Assembly: GCA_035549195.1 (NCBI GenBank)
Contig: DASZRK010000080.1
Coordinates: 1 to 36,375, forward strand
Reading direction: 5' to 3'
From: a bacterium
GTDB taxonomy: Bacteria > Oederibacteriota > Muellerivitia > Muellerivitales > Muellerivitaceae
DNA: 36,375 nucleotides
Shown here: positions 10,129-18,252 of the stretch, piece after piece
How positions within the stretch are numbered: position 1 is the first letter of the stretch
Layout: every line of letters starts with the position of its first letter
Notes under the pieces: generated by a model
Seen by the model: only the letters and a program-made list of their open reading frames with translations
Database searches by the model: none
Told to the model about the DNA's origin: nothing
Made by a program: the position numbers and the translations under genes

Positions 10129-12972
10129 TTGCCAATGGTCCTTATTTCCGAACCGATGGTAAACTTCATTCGATCGTTCGCTTCACGACGTCCACTCACG
10201 ATCGGGGATCCCTTGAGACCTTCCTTGAAACGTTGTCTGTCCCTTGCCCTCCCCATCCTTTGGGTGGGTCTGGTTCCCTCAGTCTGGGCCGCCGCCCCGG
10301 CCGATATCCAGATCGACCAGGTGGGCTATCTCACCAATGAGACCAAATTGGCCATGGTGACCAATGCTTCCGCCACCGGGACCTTCTACGTGGTGGATGC
10401 TTCCGGTCCCACCACGGTCTTTACAGGGACCCTTTCCTCGGCGTCCACGGATACCAATACGGGCTTGAGCGTCCGCACCGCCGACTTCTCCACGGTGACC
10501 GCGACAGGGACCTACTCTCTACAAGTCGCGGGACTGGGTCAAAGCTACAGCTTTTCCATCGGCCCCAATGTTTTCTCGAATGCCTTCTACGAATCCATGC
10601 GCTTCTATTACGGCCAACGTTGCGGGACGGCCGTGAACCTGGCCCCGACCTTCCCGGGTTACACCCATGCCGCCTGCCACACCGCTGACGGCACCTATCA
10701 CACGTCCTCGGGAAAGAGCGGTACCAAGTCCGCCACCAAGGGCTGGCATGATGCGGGGGACTACGGGAAATACGTCGTGAATTCCGGTATCTCCACCGGG
10801 GAGATCCTTTGGACCTACGAGTGGTACGCTTCGACGGCCGGGGCGGTGAACCTCCAGGTCCCGGAATCGGGCAATGGGACCCCGGACATCCTCAATGAGG
10901 CCCGTTGGAACCTGGAATGGATGCTCGCCATGCAGGATACGGACGGGGGCGTCTGGCACAAGTTGACCACCGCCGCCTTCGATGCTTTCGAAATGCCCGA
11001 GGTGGACTCGGCCGGGACCCGTTACATCATCGGGAACGGAACCTCCCCCTATAAGACCACCGCCGCCACGGCCGATTTCGCCGCGGTCATGGCCATTGCC
11101 GCCCGGGTCTACCAGCCTTTCGACGCCACCTTTTCGGCGGCCTGTTCCCAGGCGGCGGTGACCGCCTGGGGCTGGATCCAATCGAACCCCAATGTCACCT
11201 TCACCGTTAATCCCACCGGCATCAGCACCGGTGTTTATGGGGATGGAACCGTCACCGATGAAAGGCTTTGGGCGGCGGCGGAACTGTTCCGCACCACGGG
11301 CGGGGCGGCTTATAACACCTATTTCACTTCCAACTACACCGGTTGGTCCCCCACGGTCAACGGGAACGCCTACCCCCAGGACTGGTCGAACGTCCACCAA
11401 TTGGCCATGTGGACCTATTACTTCAGCGGGCAAGCCTCGGCCAATACAACGGCACGGAACACGATCAAGACCGATACCATCAACGCGGCCAATACCATCG
11501 TGACCCGGCAGAATGCCGACGGTTATCGGGTCAGCCTGCGGACGGCCGATTACGTTTGGGGCTCCAATGGCGGGGTCGCGAATTTCGGGATCCTGCTCCT
11601 GATGGCCAATGCGATGACCCCGACCGCCAGTTACGTCCAGGCCGCCCGGGACGACATCCACTACCTCTTGGGTCGCAACGGGAACAAGATCTCCTTCGTC
11701 ACCCGGCTGGGGACCACCTATCCCTTGAATCCCCATCACCGGCCCAGCGGCTCCGACGGGAATGCCTTGCCCTGGCCGGGCATGCTGGTCGGGGGTCCCA
11801 ACTCAGGGGGCGGGGACAGCATCACACCCACCTCCCCGGGGACCAAGGCCGCCCTTTGCTATACGGACCAACAAGGCGCCTATGCCTCCAACGAGGAAGC
11901 CATCAATTGGAACGCGCCACTGGTCTTCATCCTGGCCAGTACGCTACAGGCGGCCGTTCCCACGTCCACGCCGACGAACAGCCCGAGCGCCACGGCGACC
12001 CGCACTCCTACCGCGACGGCCACGCGGACGGCCACCCTGACCCCCAGTCGGACCTCCACGTTCTCCCCGACCGATACGCCCACGGCGAGCGCGTCCGCGA
12101 CCCCGACCCGTACTCCCAGTTCCACTCCGACCTCAAGCTCCACCGCAACGGCCAGCCTGACCCCGAGCTCCACGCCAACAGCCACTTTCCTTTTGACGGC
12201 GACCCAAACCCCCACTTCAACTGCGACGTCCTCACCCACCCGCACGGGTACCCCCACTCCCACGGCCAGTCCCACGGATTCGGTCACCTGGACGCCCAGC
12301 GCCACCCCGACCGCGACCCTTCAGTTCAGCGCGACGAATACCGCCACCTCCAGCCCAACGCCTACTCCCACTTACAGCGGCACTCCGACCGTGACTTGGA
12401 CGGCCACGGCTTCGCCGACAGGGACCTCGACCGCTTCACCTTCCCCGACCGCCACCAAGACGGCGACCCGAACCGCCAGCGCCACGCCCACGGCCACTTT
12501 TATGTCCACTGCGACGAACACGCCGACGGCCACCCGGACATGGACCCCCACGGGCACCCCGACCCCGTCCCGTACGGCCACTCCGACCTCCACGCCGACC
12601 TTGACCCCTTCCTGGACCCACACGCCTTCTTTTTCGCCGACCGCCTCCCCTTCCGCGTCCGCGACCCCCACCCTTTCCTTTGGGAACGCCGATATTTCCT
12701 TGCCCTATCCCAACCCCATCCCATTCAATGACGGGCCCATTTGGGTGGACCTGACGGTGCCCGGTCCTTCCCATTTGCGATGGGCCGTCTTCACCACGGC
12801 CTTCCGGAAGATCGCCTGGGGCGGGTCCGACCTTTCCTCGGACCAGACCTTCGGTTGGGACCTCAAGGACCGGACCGGAACGCCCGCCGCCCGCGGGCTC
12901 TATTACCTTCGGATGGAACTCACGGGGAACTTCGGGAAGGTGCAAACGATTCGGAAGGTCCTGATCCATTAA
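10129..12972 (+). CDS. Secreted glycoside hydrolase family 9 endoglucanase
   Basis: An N-terminal Ig-like (CelD_N-type) domain at about residues 58-150 precedes a GH9 (alpha/alpha)6 domain to about 605. The active-site motif G-W-H-D-A-G-D-Y-G-K-Y supplies Asp208 and Asp211, H-H-R-P-S-G is the conserved His/Arg loop, and N-E-E-A-I-N-W-N-A supplies the general acid Glu589 (numbered from the TTG at 10129). GH9 enzymes invert beta-1,4-glucan bonds. A 241-residue Ser/Ala/Thr/Pro linker and the shared C-terminal domain follow. The start is unclear: TTG 10129, ATG 10135 and ATG 10156 all leave an over-long leader, whereas TTG 10213, preceded by GGGGA, gives a compact signal peptide ending V-W-A. The well-placed ATG at 10107 is out of frame. 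The gene begins only 55 bases after the GH8 stop, so co-transcription is likely. Confidence 0.93.
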   Translation: MPMVLISEPMVNFIRSFASRRPLTIGDPLRPSLKRCLSLALPILWVGLVPSVWAAAPADIQIDQVGYLTNETKLAMVTNASATGTFYVVDASGPTTVFTGTLSSASTDTNTGLSVRTADFSTVTATGTYSLQVAGLGQSYSFSIGPNVFSNAFYESMRFYYGQRCGTAVNLAPTFPGYTHAACHTADGTYHTSSGKSGTKSATKGWHDAGDYGKYVVNSGISTGEILWTYEWYASTAGAVNLQVPESGNGTPDILNEARWNLEWMLAMQDTDGGVWHKLTTAAFDAFEMPEVDSAGTRYIIGNGTSPYKTTAATADFAAVMAIAARVYQPFDATFSAACSQAAVTAWGWIQSNPNVTFTVNPTGISTGVYGDGTVTDERLWAAAELFRTTGGAAYNTYFTSNYTGWSPTVNGNAYPQDWSNVHQLAMWTYYFSGQASANTTARNTIKTDTINAANTIVTRQNADGYRVSLRTADYVWGSNGGVANFGILLLMANAMTPTASYVQAARDDIHYLLGRNGNKISFVTRLGTTYPLNPHHRPSGSDGNALPWPGMLVGGPNSGGGDSITPTSPGTKAALCYTDQQGAYASNEEAINWNAPLVFILASTLQAAVPTSTPTNSPSATATRTPTATATRTATLTPSRTSTFSPTDTPTASASATPTRTPSSTPTSSSTATASLTPSSTPTATFLLTATQTPTSTATSSPTRTGTPTPTASPTDSVTWTPSATPTATLQFSATNTATSSPTPTPTYSGTPTVTWTATASPTGTSTASPSPTATKTATRTASATPTATFMSTATNTPTATRTWTPTGTPTPSRTATPTSTPTLTPSWTHTPSFSPTASPSASATPTLSFGNADISLPYPNPIPFNDGPIWVDLTVPGPSHLRWAVFTTAFRKIAWGGSDLSSDQTFGWDLKDRTGTPAARGLYYLRMELTGNFGKVQTIRKVLIH
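11959..12681 (+). repeat. Thr/Pro/Ser/Ala-rich linker-coding repeat of the GH9 protein (241 codons)
   Basis: Dominated by S-A-T-P-T-A-T and S-S-T-P-T units, with more Ser and Ala than the upstream linkers. It lacks the V-I-T-P-T element. Confidence 0.88.
12685..12969 (+). other. C-terminal sorting-like domain of the GH9 enzyme
   Basis: Final 95 residues with P-Y-P-N-P, V-F-T-T-A-F-R-K-I, W-D-L-K-D-R-T-G, G-L-Y-Y-L-R-M and terminal R-K-V-L-I-H. It is nearly superimposable on the GH116 end. Confidence 0.72.
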
Positions 12973-13059
12973 GGCGTAATTTTCTGGCCGGGAACCGCCG
13001 CTCCAGGGTTATGATGATTGGGCCTTTTGGACCATTCCCACCCTCGTTCGGAGGACCCG

Positions 13060-13530
13060 ATGAAGATCGCCAAGAACGCCAAAGTTTCCACGTTCCTCAA
13101 AGAGGTCAATCTCTTCGAGGGCCTGGACAACCAGACCTTGAACCGCATTTTCCGCCTGGGTTACGTCCAGAACTACCGCAAGGGGGACCTGATCATCCGG
13201 GAAGGGGAGCATGGCGGGAACCTTCATATCCTCATCAACGGGAAGGCGGAAGTGCTCACTGGTAAGGCCGGCAAGAAGAAAAAAAGCCTTTCCAAGATCG
13301 GCCGGGGTTCCATTTTCGGTGAAATGAGCGTTTTTGACGGGGCGCCTTATTCGGCCTCGGTCCGGGCGGTGGACAACTGTGATGTCCATATCATGCGCGG
13401 CAGCGATTTCCTGTCGTTCCTGAAGTCCAATCCGGCGGTCGGGGTGGACGTCCTCGCCACCCTCATCAGTTCCATCTCCAACCGTTTGCGCCGGGCCAAC
13501 CTGGCCTTGGCGTCCATTCATCAAAAATAG
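13060..13530 (+). CDS. Stand-alone cyclic-nucleotide-binding-fold protein
   Basis: The 156-residue protein starts at ATG 13060, chosen because GGAGG lies 5 bases upstream; an in-frame longer start at 13018 has no such site. Residues about 12-130 match the CAP/PKA regulatory-subunit beta-roll, with K-G-D-L-I-I-R-E-G-E and the phosphate-binding cassette F-G-E-M-S-V-F-D-G-A-P-Y-S-A. The cassette glutamate (Glu88) is kept, but the arginine that holds the cyclic phosphate in CAP and PKA is Tyr97, so cNMP binding is doubtful. There is no helix-turn-helix, kinase or channel domain. It sits 87 bases after the GH9 gene and ends at a clear terminator, so it may be the last gene of that unit. It may act through protein-protein contacts; its function is unknown. 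Confidence 0.85.
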   Translation: MKIAKNAKVSTFLKEVNLFEGLDNQTLNRIFRLGYVQNYRKGDLIIREGEHGGNLHILINGKAEVLTGKAGKKKKSLSKIGRGSIFGEMSVFDGAPYSASVRAVDNCDVHIMRGSDFLSFLKSNPAVGVDVLATLISSISNRLRRANLALASIHQK

Positions 13531-13564
13531 GGTTCAAATATCGCCTATTTTCCAGGAGATTCCG

Positions 13565-13585
13565 AGCGGATTGTTCCGCTTTTTT
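13565..13585 (+). terminator. Intrinsic terminator after the cyclic-nucleotide-fold gene
   Basis: Six-base perfect arms agcgga/tccgct around the loop ttgt, directly followed by a run of T (13580-13585). It lies 35 bases past the stop at 13530 and probably ends the transcript from the cell-wall island. Confidence 0.75.
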
Positions 13586-13654
13586 AGTTGTGCTATTTGC
13601 CGAACGAAAATTTTATTTTTAAAAAAATTGAACATGAAATTACGGGAGAAATTT

Positions 13655-14563
13655 ATGAAAATTATTTCTTGTGCTTTTTTGTTTTTGGTTGTGACGGTCC
13701 CGCTCTGGGCCCAACAAGCGGAGGACTATTTACGGGCCGGGAATCAGTTCTATCAGGCCAAGGATTACGGGAAAGCGGAACGCTATTACCAAGCCGCGGC
13801 TCAAATGGATCCGAAGTCCTGGGCCGCGTTCCAGGGGATCGGAAACTGTGATTACATGTTGGGAAAGAAGATGGAGGCTTTGGATGGTTATCAACGCGCG
13901 TTGAACCTCGCCCCACAAGATCAAGGGCTGCAACAAATGGTCCGACGTTTGCGGAGCGATACGGTTCCATCTCCCGTTTTGCCCGAGAGGGGGATGCCTG
14001 CAAAAGAGAGCGATGGCACGAAATCGGAAAACCTTTTCGAGATCGGGTTAATGGGAAGGCTTGGGGCAACAGATGATACGGCCAGCAAGGGTTTGCTCTG
14101 GATGCCGGGGGCTTGCTTGGAACTGGGATATTGGATCGCCCCCCAATGGGAATTGGGGTTCTCAAGTGACTACCAGACATATACCATCAAGTCGGCCGTG
14201 CCGGATGTCAGCAGCACCATCAGGACCGATGTGGACACGAGTCTTTTGAATTTGGATCTTTTTGTGAAATACGGTCTTGGTGGCGATGGCCTCCGGCCGT
14301 TTTTTCTAATGGGGGCTGGATTGAGTTTGTCGGCGTATTCCACGACCCTTACGAATGACCCCTTTGATGATTCGCCAGTTACCCAGATTAGCCATACCGA
14401 TTCCAATGATTCGGAGCCTTTGATCGAGGTCGGGGCAGGAGCGGAAGCCCCGCTGTCGCCCGATCTTGGTCTTTCTTTTTCTATCAAATACCAACTGATA
14501 TTGGAGAAAAGCGGAAACACGAACTTGATTCCTATAGATGTCGGAGTGAATTTTCATTTTTAA
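13655..14563 (+). CDS. TPR-containing outer-membrane beta-barrel protein
   Basis: The 302-residue protein starts at ATG 13655, 6 bases after GGGAG; an open extension to 13571 runs through the terminator and is not likely used. Residues 1-20 are a signal peptide ending L-W-A. Residues about 21-110 are two to three TPR units (A-x-x-Y-x-x-A-G-N-Q-F-Y, then W-A-A-F-Q-G-I-G-N). After a Pro/Ser/Lys-rich joint (110-145) the rest alternates like an OmpA/OmpW-type barrel (G-A-C-L-E-L-G-Y-W, F-F-L-M-G-A-G-L-S) and ends N-F-H-F. A terminal Phe is the usual BAM recognition residue. The gene is less GC-rich than its neighbours, with more AAA, TTT and ATT codons, which suggests a different history. The ligand or role is unknown; the fold call is moderate. 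Confidence 0.75.
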   Translation: MKIISCAFLFLVVTVPLWAQQAEDYLRAGNQFYQAKDYGKAERYYQAAAQMDPKSWAAFQGIGNCDYMLGKKMEALDGYQRALNLAPQDQGLQQMVRRLRSDTVPSPVLPERGMPAKESDGTKSENLFEIGLMGRLGATDDTASKGLLWMPGACLELGYWIAPQWELGFSSDYQTYTIKSAVPDVSSTIRTDVDTSLLNLDLFVKYGLGGDGLRPFFLMGAGLSLSAYSTTLTNDPFDDSPVTQISHTDSNDSEPLIEVGAGAEAPLSPDLGLSFSIKYQLILEKSGNTNLIPIDVGVNFHF

Positions 14564-14634
14564 AGAACCATGCTCATTAGAACGGCAGTGCAAATAACAA
14601 CTTTTATTACGTAGCCCCTATGACCCAGATCATG

Positions 14635-14656
14635 ACCTTCGGAGGTTGCTTTTTTT
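14635..14656 (+). terminator. Possible weak terminator after the TPR/beta-barrel gene
   Basis: A 4-base stem (acct/aggt) with loop tcgg is followed, after tgc, by seven T residues at 14650-14656. The stem is short, so the call is tentative. Confidence 0.35.
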
Positions 14657-14702
14657 AGAGTGGGCCCCGAGAATCGGGTCATTCCCATCCTGAGGCACCG
14701 CC

Positions 14703-17444
14703 ATGGAACCCTTGAAATCCGTCAAAAGGCCCGTTGCCGACCGAAGCCAGGACGTTTACCGTCTTTCCGCCCGCCCGTTGGACAGCCTCTTCAAGCCCAA
14801 AAGTGTCGCCATCGTGGGGGCCACCGAGAAGGTGGGGAGCGTCGGCCGTTCGGTCTTTTGGAACCTCCTTCGTAATCCCTTCGGCGGCGTGGTCTATCCG
14901 GTCAATCCCAAGCATTCCCACCTGTTGGGGGTGCGGACCTATCCGTCCCTATCGACCCTGCCCGAGGTGCCCGACCTGGTCGTCATCGCCACACCGGCTC
15001 CCACCGTTCCGGCCATCGTGGAGGAATGCGTTTCGGCCGGGGTGCCCTCGGTCATCATCATCTCGGCCGGTTTCAAGGAAACGGGTCCCGAGGGCCAAGC
15101 CCTGGAGGACAAGATCCTGGCCACCGCCCGAAAGGGCCGTATCCGCATCATCGGGCCCAATTGTCTGGGGGTCATGACCCCGCCCTTGGGCCTCAATTCC
15201 ACGTTCGCCAACGAGATCGCCATGCCGGGAAGGGTGGCTTTCCTGAGCCAAAGCGGGGCCCTAGGGACCGCCATCCTGGACTGGAGCCTGAAAAGCCGGG
15301 TGGGCCTTTCGGCCTTCGTGTCGGTGGGTTCCATGCTGGACGTAGGTTGGGGGGACCTCATCGATTATTTCGGGAGCGATCCCCAGACCACCAGCATCGT
15401 CATCTATATGGAAAGCATCGGGGACGCCCGTAGCTTTCTTTCGGCCGCCCGGGAAGTGGTGTTGACCAAACCCATCGTGGTCATCAAAGCCGGGCGCACC
15501 GGCGCGGCGGCCCAGGCGGCGGCATCCCATACGGGCTCTTTGGCGGGCAACGATGAGGTGCTCGACGCGGCTTTCGAGCGTTGCGGGGTTCTGCGGGTAG
15601 ACACCATCGCCGAGGTCTTCGACCTAGCGGACATCCTCTCTAAACAGCCCCGGCCCCGGGGGAACCGCTTGACCATCCTGACCAATGCCGGCGGCCCGGG
15701 CGTGTTGGCCACCGACAGCCTCATCCGGCGGGGCGGCCAATTGGCCGACCTGCAGCCCGGCACCGAAAAAACCCTCAACCAGTTCCTGCCCTCCGCCTGG
15801 AGCCACCACAACCCCATCGACCTTTTGGGGGACGCGGAGCCGGAACGCTACGCCAAGGCGCTCGAGGTGGTCGCCAAGGACGAGGGGACGGACGGCCTTT
15901 TGGTCATCCTCACCCCCCAGGCCATGACGGACCCGACCGCTACCGCCGAAAAACTCAGGCCTTTCGCGAGGATAGAGGGAAAACCGGTCTTCGCCAGCTG
16001 GATGGGCGGTCAGCAGGTCCTGGCGGGTTCGTCCCTTCTGTCCCAGGCCGGGATACCGGTCTATGAGTATCCGGACGACGCGGTGCGGACCTTCGTGGAC
16101 CTTTGGCGGTTCAGTTACAACCTCAGGGGCCTTTATGAGACCCCGCTCCAACTGCCGGAGTTCACCGGCAAACAGCCGCAGAAGGAGGAGACTTCCCGGA
16201 TCCTGAAAGGGGTGCGGGGTTCCGGCCGAGCTCTCCTGACCGAAAGCGAATCCAAGGACCTGTTGGCCTCCTATGGCATCCCGGCGGTCCGGACCCTGGT
16301 GGCGGGGACGCCCAAAGAGGCGGGAATGATGGCGGCGGAGCTGGGGTTCCCGGTGGTCGTGAAGTTGAATTCCCAGACCGTCACCCACAAGACCGATGTG
16401 GGCGGGGTGAAGCTCAATCTCAATGACGCGGCTGAAGTGGAAAAGGCCTTCCGGGACATCGAGAGGTCGGTGGCGGAAAAGGCGGGGCCGGGACATTTCC
16501 AAGGCGTGTCGGTGGAGCCCATGGTGCGCCATATGGGCCAGGAGATCATCCTCGGAAGCCACATCGACCCCCAATTCGGGCCCGTGATCCTGTTCGGGAT
16601 GGGAGGCCAGATGGTGGAGGTCCTGAAGGATGTGGCCTTGGCCCTGCCGCCCCTCAATACCAACCTAGCCCACCGCTTGATGGAACGGACCAAAGTCTTC
16701 CGTGCCCTGCAGGGGGTCCGCGGCCAAAAGCCGGTGGACTTGGAAGCCCTGGAGAAGCTCCTGGTGCGGTTCAGTTATCTGGTCGTGGAGAATCCCGACA
16801 TCAAGGAGATCGATATCAACCCCCTCCTGGCCTCGCCCGAAGGCCTTTTGGCCCTGGACGCGCGGGTCATTCTCCAGGCGGAAGGGGTCAAATCGCCCCG
16901 GCCCGCCATCCGGCCCTATCCCTCCCAATATGTGCAGGAAAAGAAGTTGAAGGACGGGAGCCCGATCACTTTGCGGCCCATTCGGCCCGAGGACGAACCC
17001 ATGGTGGTGAAATTCCATGAAACCTTGTCCGATACATCGGTCTTCATGCGCTATTTCCAACCGCTCCACATCAGCCAACGGGTGGCCCACGAACGCCTGA
17101 CCCGGATCTGTTTCACCGATTACGACCGGGAGATGGCCTTGGTGGCGGTCCGAAAAGGCGCCGAGGGGGAGGCGGAGGTCATCGGCATCGGCCGACTAAG
17201 CCGCGAACTCTGGAAAGAGGAAGCCGAATACTCCATCCTCATCAGCGATCGTTGGCAGAACCAGGGGTTGGGGACCACCCTCATGTCCGCCTTGCTGGAG
17301 ATGGGGAAGGCCGAAGGCCTGAAACGCATCGTGGGTTTTGTTTTACCGGAAAACCAGCGGATGCAAAGGGTCAGCGCCAAGCTGGGTTTTGCGTTGAAAC
17401 CCTCCGCTGAAGATGGTCTAATCCTAGCCAGCATCGACCTTTAA
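14703..17444 (+). CDS. NDP-forming acyl-CoA synthetase fused to a GNAT acetyltransferase (Pat-like)
   Basis: The 913-residue protein starts at ATG 14703, 7 bases after GAGG. Residues about 25-160 are the CoA-binding Rossmann domain (K-S-V-A-I-V-G-A-T), about 170-470 the ligase CoA domains with L-S-Q-S-G-A-L-G and S-H-T-G-S-L-A-G, where His276 is the expected phospho-histidine. Residues about 505-725 are the ATP-grasp domain ([14 protein letters not shown]). Residues about 740-913 form a GNAT domain with the acetyl-CoA loop [10 protein letters not shown]. The same layout is seen in protein acetyltransferases of the Pat/YfiQ class, which acetylate acyl-CoA synthetases; in many of those the synthetase part is inactive, but here the active-site His is kept. 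Either an ADP-forming synthetase or a protein acetyltransferase role is possible. Confidence 0.9.
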   Translation: MEPLKSVKRPVADRSQDVYRLSARPLDSLFKPKSVAIVGATEKVGSVGRSVFWNLLRNPFGGVVYPVNPKHSHLLGVRTYPSLSTLPEVPDLVVIATPAPTVPAIVEECVSAGVPSVIIISAGFKETGPEGQALEDKILATARKGRIRIIGPNCLGVMTPPLGLNSTFANEIAMPGRVAFLSQSGALGTAILDWSLKSRVGLSAFVSVGSMLDVGWGDLIDYFGSDPQTTSIVIYMESIGDARSFLSAAREVVLTKPIVVIKAGRTGAAAQAAASHTGSLAGNDEVLDAAFERCGVLRVDTIAEVFDLADILSKQPRPRGNRLTILTNAGGPGVLATDSLIRRGGQLADLQPGTEKTLNQFLPSAWSHHNPIDLLGDAEPERYAKALEVVAKDEGTDGLLVILTPQAMTDPTATAEKLRPFARIEGKPVFASWMGGQQVLAGSSLLSQAGIPVYEYPDDAVRTFVDLWRFSYNLRGLYETPLQLPEFTGKQPQKEETSRILKGVRGSGRALLTESESKDLLASYGIPAVRTLVAGTPKEAGMMAAELGFPVVVKLNSQTVTHKTDVGGVKLNLNDAAEVEKAFRDIERSVAEKAGPGHFQGVSVEPMVRHMGQEIILGSHIDPQFGPVILFGMGGQMVEVLKDVALALPPLNTNLAHRLMERTKVFRALQGVRGQKPVDLEALEKLLVRFSYLVVENPDIKEIDINPLLASPEGLLALDARVILQAEGVKSPRPAIRPYPSQYVQEKKLKDGSPITLRPIRPEDEPMVVKFHETLSDTSVFMRYFQPLHISQRVAHERLTRICFTDYDREMALVAVRKGAEGEAEVIGIGRLSRELWKEEAEYSILISDRWQNQGLGTTLMSALLEMGKAEGLKRIVGFVLPENQRMQRVSAKLGFALKPSAEDGLILASIDL

Positions 17445-17531
17445 AAGGTCCCGTTCCACATCTGTTTGGGGCGGCCATCCTGGCCCGGGCCGTCGGGCCG
17501 AACCCTTCCTTGAAACGATAGCGAGGATCCC

Positions 17532-18056
17532 TTGCCCTCCAACCTTCTGAATACCCAATTGGGCGATCTGACCATCCGCCCGGCCACCGACGAGGACCGC
17601 TCCCTGGTCCTGCACATCAAGCAGGAAGCGGCCACTTGGCTCGAGGAAAAGGGCATCTATCAATGGGCCGGCATCCTCATGGCCCAGGGCGAGGATATGG
17701 TCTACAAGCGGGTGCACCAAGGCGAGGTTTTCCTGGTCCTCAAGGAGGCCATGGCGGTCGGGACGGTCTCCATCCTTTGGGAAGATCCCATCAGCTGGGG
17801 CGAAACGGGCCGGGACGGAAAGGCGGGCTATATCCACGGCATCGCCATCCTGCCGCTCCTTCATCATAAAGGAGTAGGGGAAGCCATCTTGAACTGGGCC
17901 TGTAATTACATCCGGGAAAAGGGAAAGATCGTCCGGTTGGATTGCATGGCCGAGAACCCCCGCATCAATAAATACTATGAGGACCTGAAATTCACCCATG
18001 TCGGGGTGAAGGAGCTTCCCAGCGGTTTTAAGGTCAGCCTTTACGAGAAAAAATGA
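17532..18056 (+). CDS. GNAT family N-acetyltransferase
   Basis: The 174-residue protein begins at TTG 17532, the only start that keeps the first beta strand (L-T-I-R-P-A-T-D-E-D); GAGGA lies 4 bases upstream. It has the GNAT order: acidic start, V-F-L-V-L-K-E strand, I-H-G-I-A-I-L-P strand and the acetyl-CoA loop H-H-K-G-V-G-E-A-I, then the N-P-R-I-N-K-Y-Y-E helix common in this superfamily. The substrate cannot be inferred. It follows the synthetase-GNAT fusion by 87 bases and may share its transcript. Confidence 0.85.
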   Translation: MPSNLLNTQLGDLTIRPATDEDRSLVLHIKQEAATWLEEKGIYQWAGILMAQGEDMVYKRVHQGEVFLVLKEAMAVGTVSILWEDPISWGETGRDGKAGYIHGIAILPLLHHKGVGEAILNWACNYIREKGKIVRLDCMAENPRINKYYEDLKFTHVGVKELPSGFKVSLYEKK

Positions 18057-18252
18057 CCTTCCTGCGCTGATCTAACCTCGAAGAAGCGAAGTGAAAGCCT
18101 GGAATTTTGGATCCGACCGAGAACCGCTACGCCGATTACGATCGATGACCGACGATGACGGCTTGAACTTATCGGGATCCATCGGGTTCGATCCGCTATG
18201 AAGGGTGAGTTTTGATGTTTTCTTTTAACGTGAGACCTAAAGGGGAGGGAAC

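Noticed and set aside
10107-10340. 77-codon frame with a good ribosome site before the GH9 domain
   Set aside because: Not listed as a gene: its sequence has no recognisable feature and it overlaps the GH9 leader. Kept only as a finding about the start.
13571-13654. N-terminal extension of the TPR/beta-barrel protein
   Set aside because: It would start inside the terminator hairpin, lacks a ribosome site, and would push the signal peptide 28 residues inward.
17436-17450. Perfect 15-base palindrome GACCTTTAAAAGGTC over the stop codon of the synthetase-GNAT gene
   Set aside because: The single-base centre leaves no room for an RNA loop without losing pairs, and no T-run follows, so it is not a terminator; chance is a sufficient explanation.
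18184-18194. GGGTTCGATCC, resembling a tRNA T-arm
   Set aside because: The flanking bases do not form a 5-base T stem (second pair is G-G) and no anticodon or acceptor stem could be found upstream.
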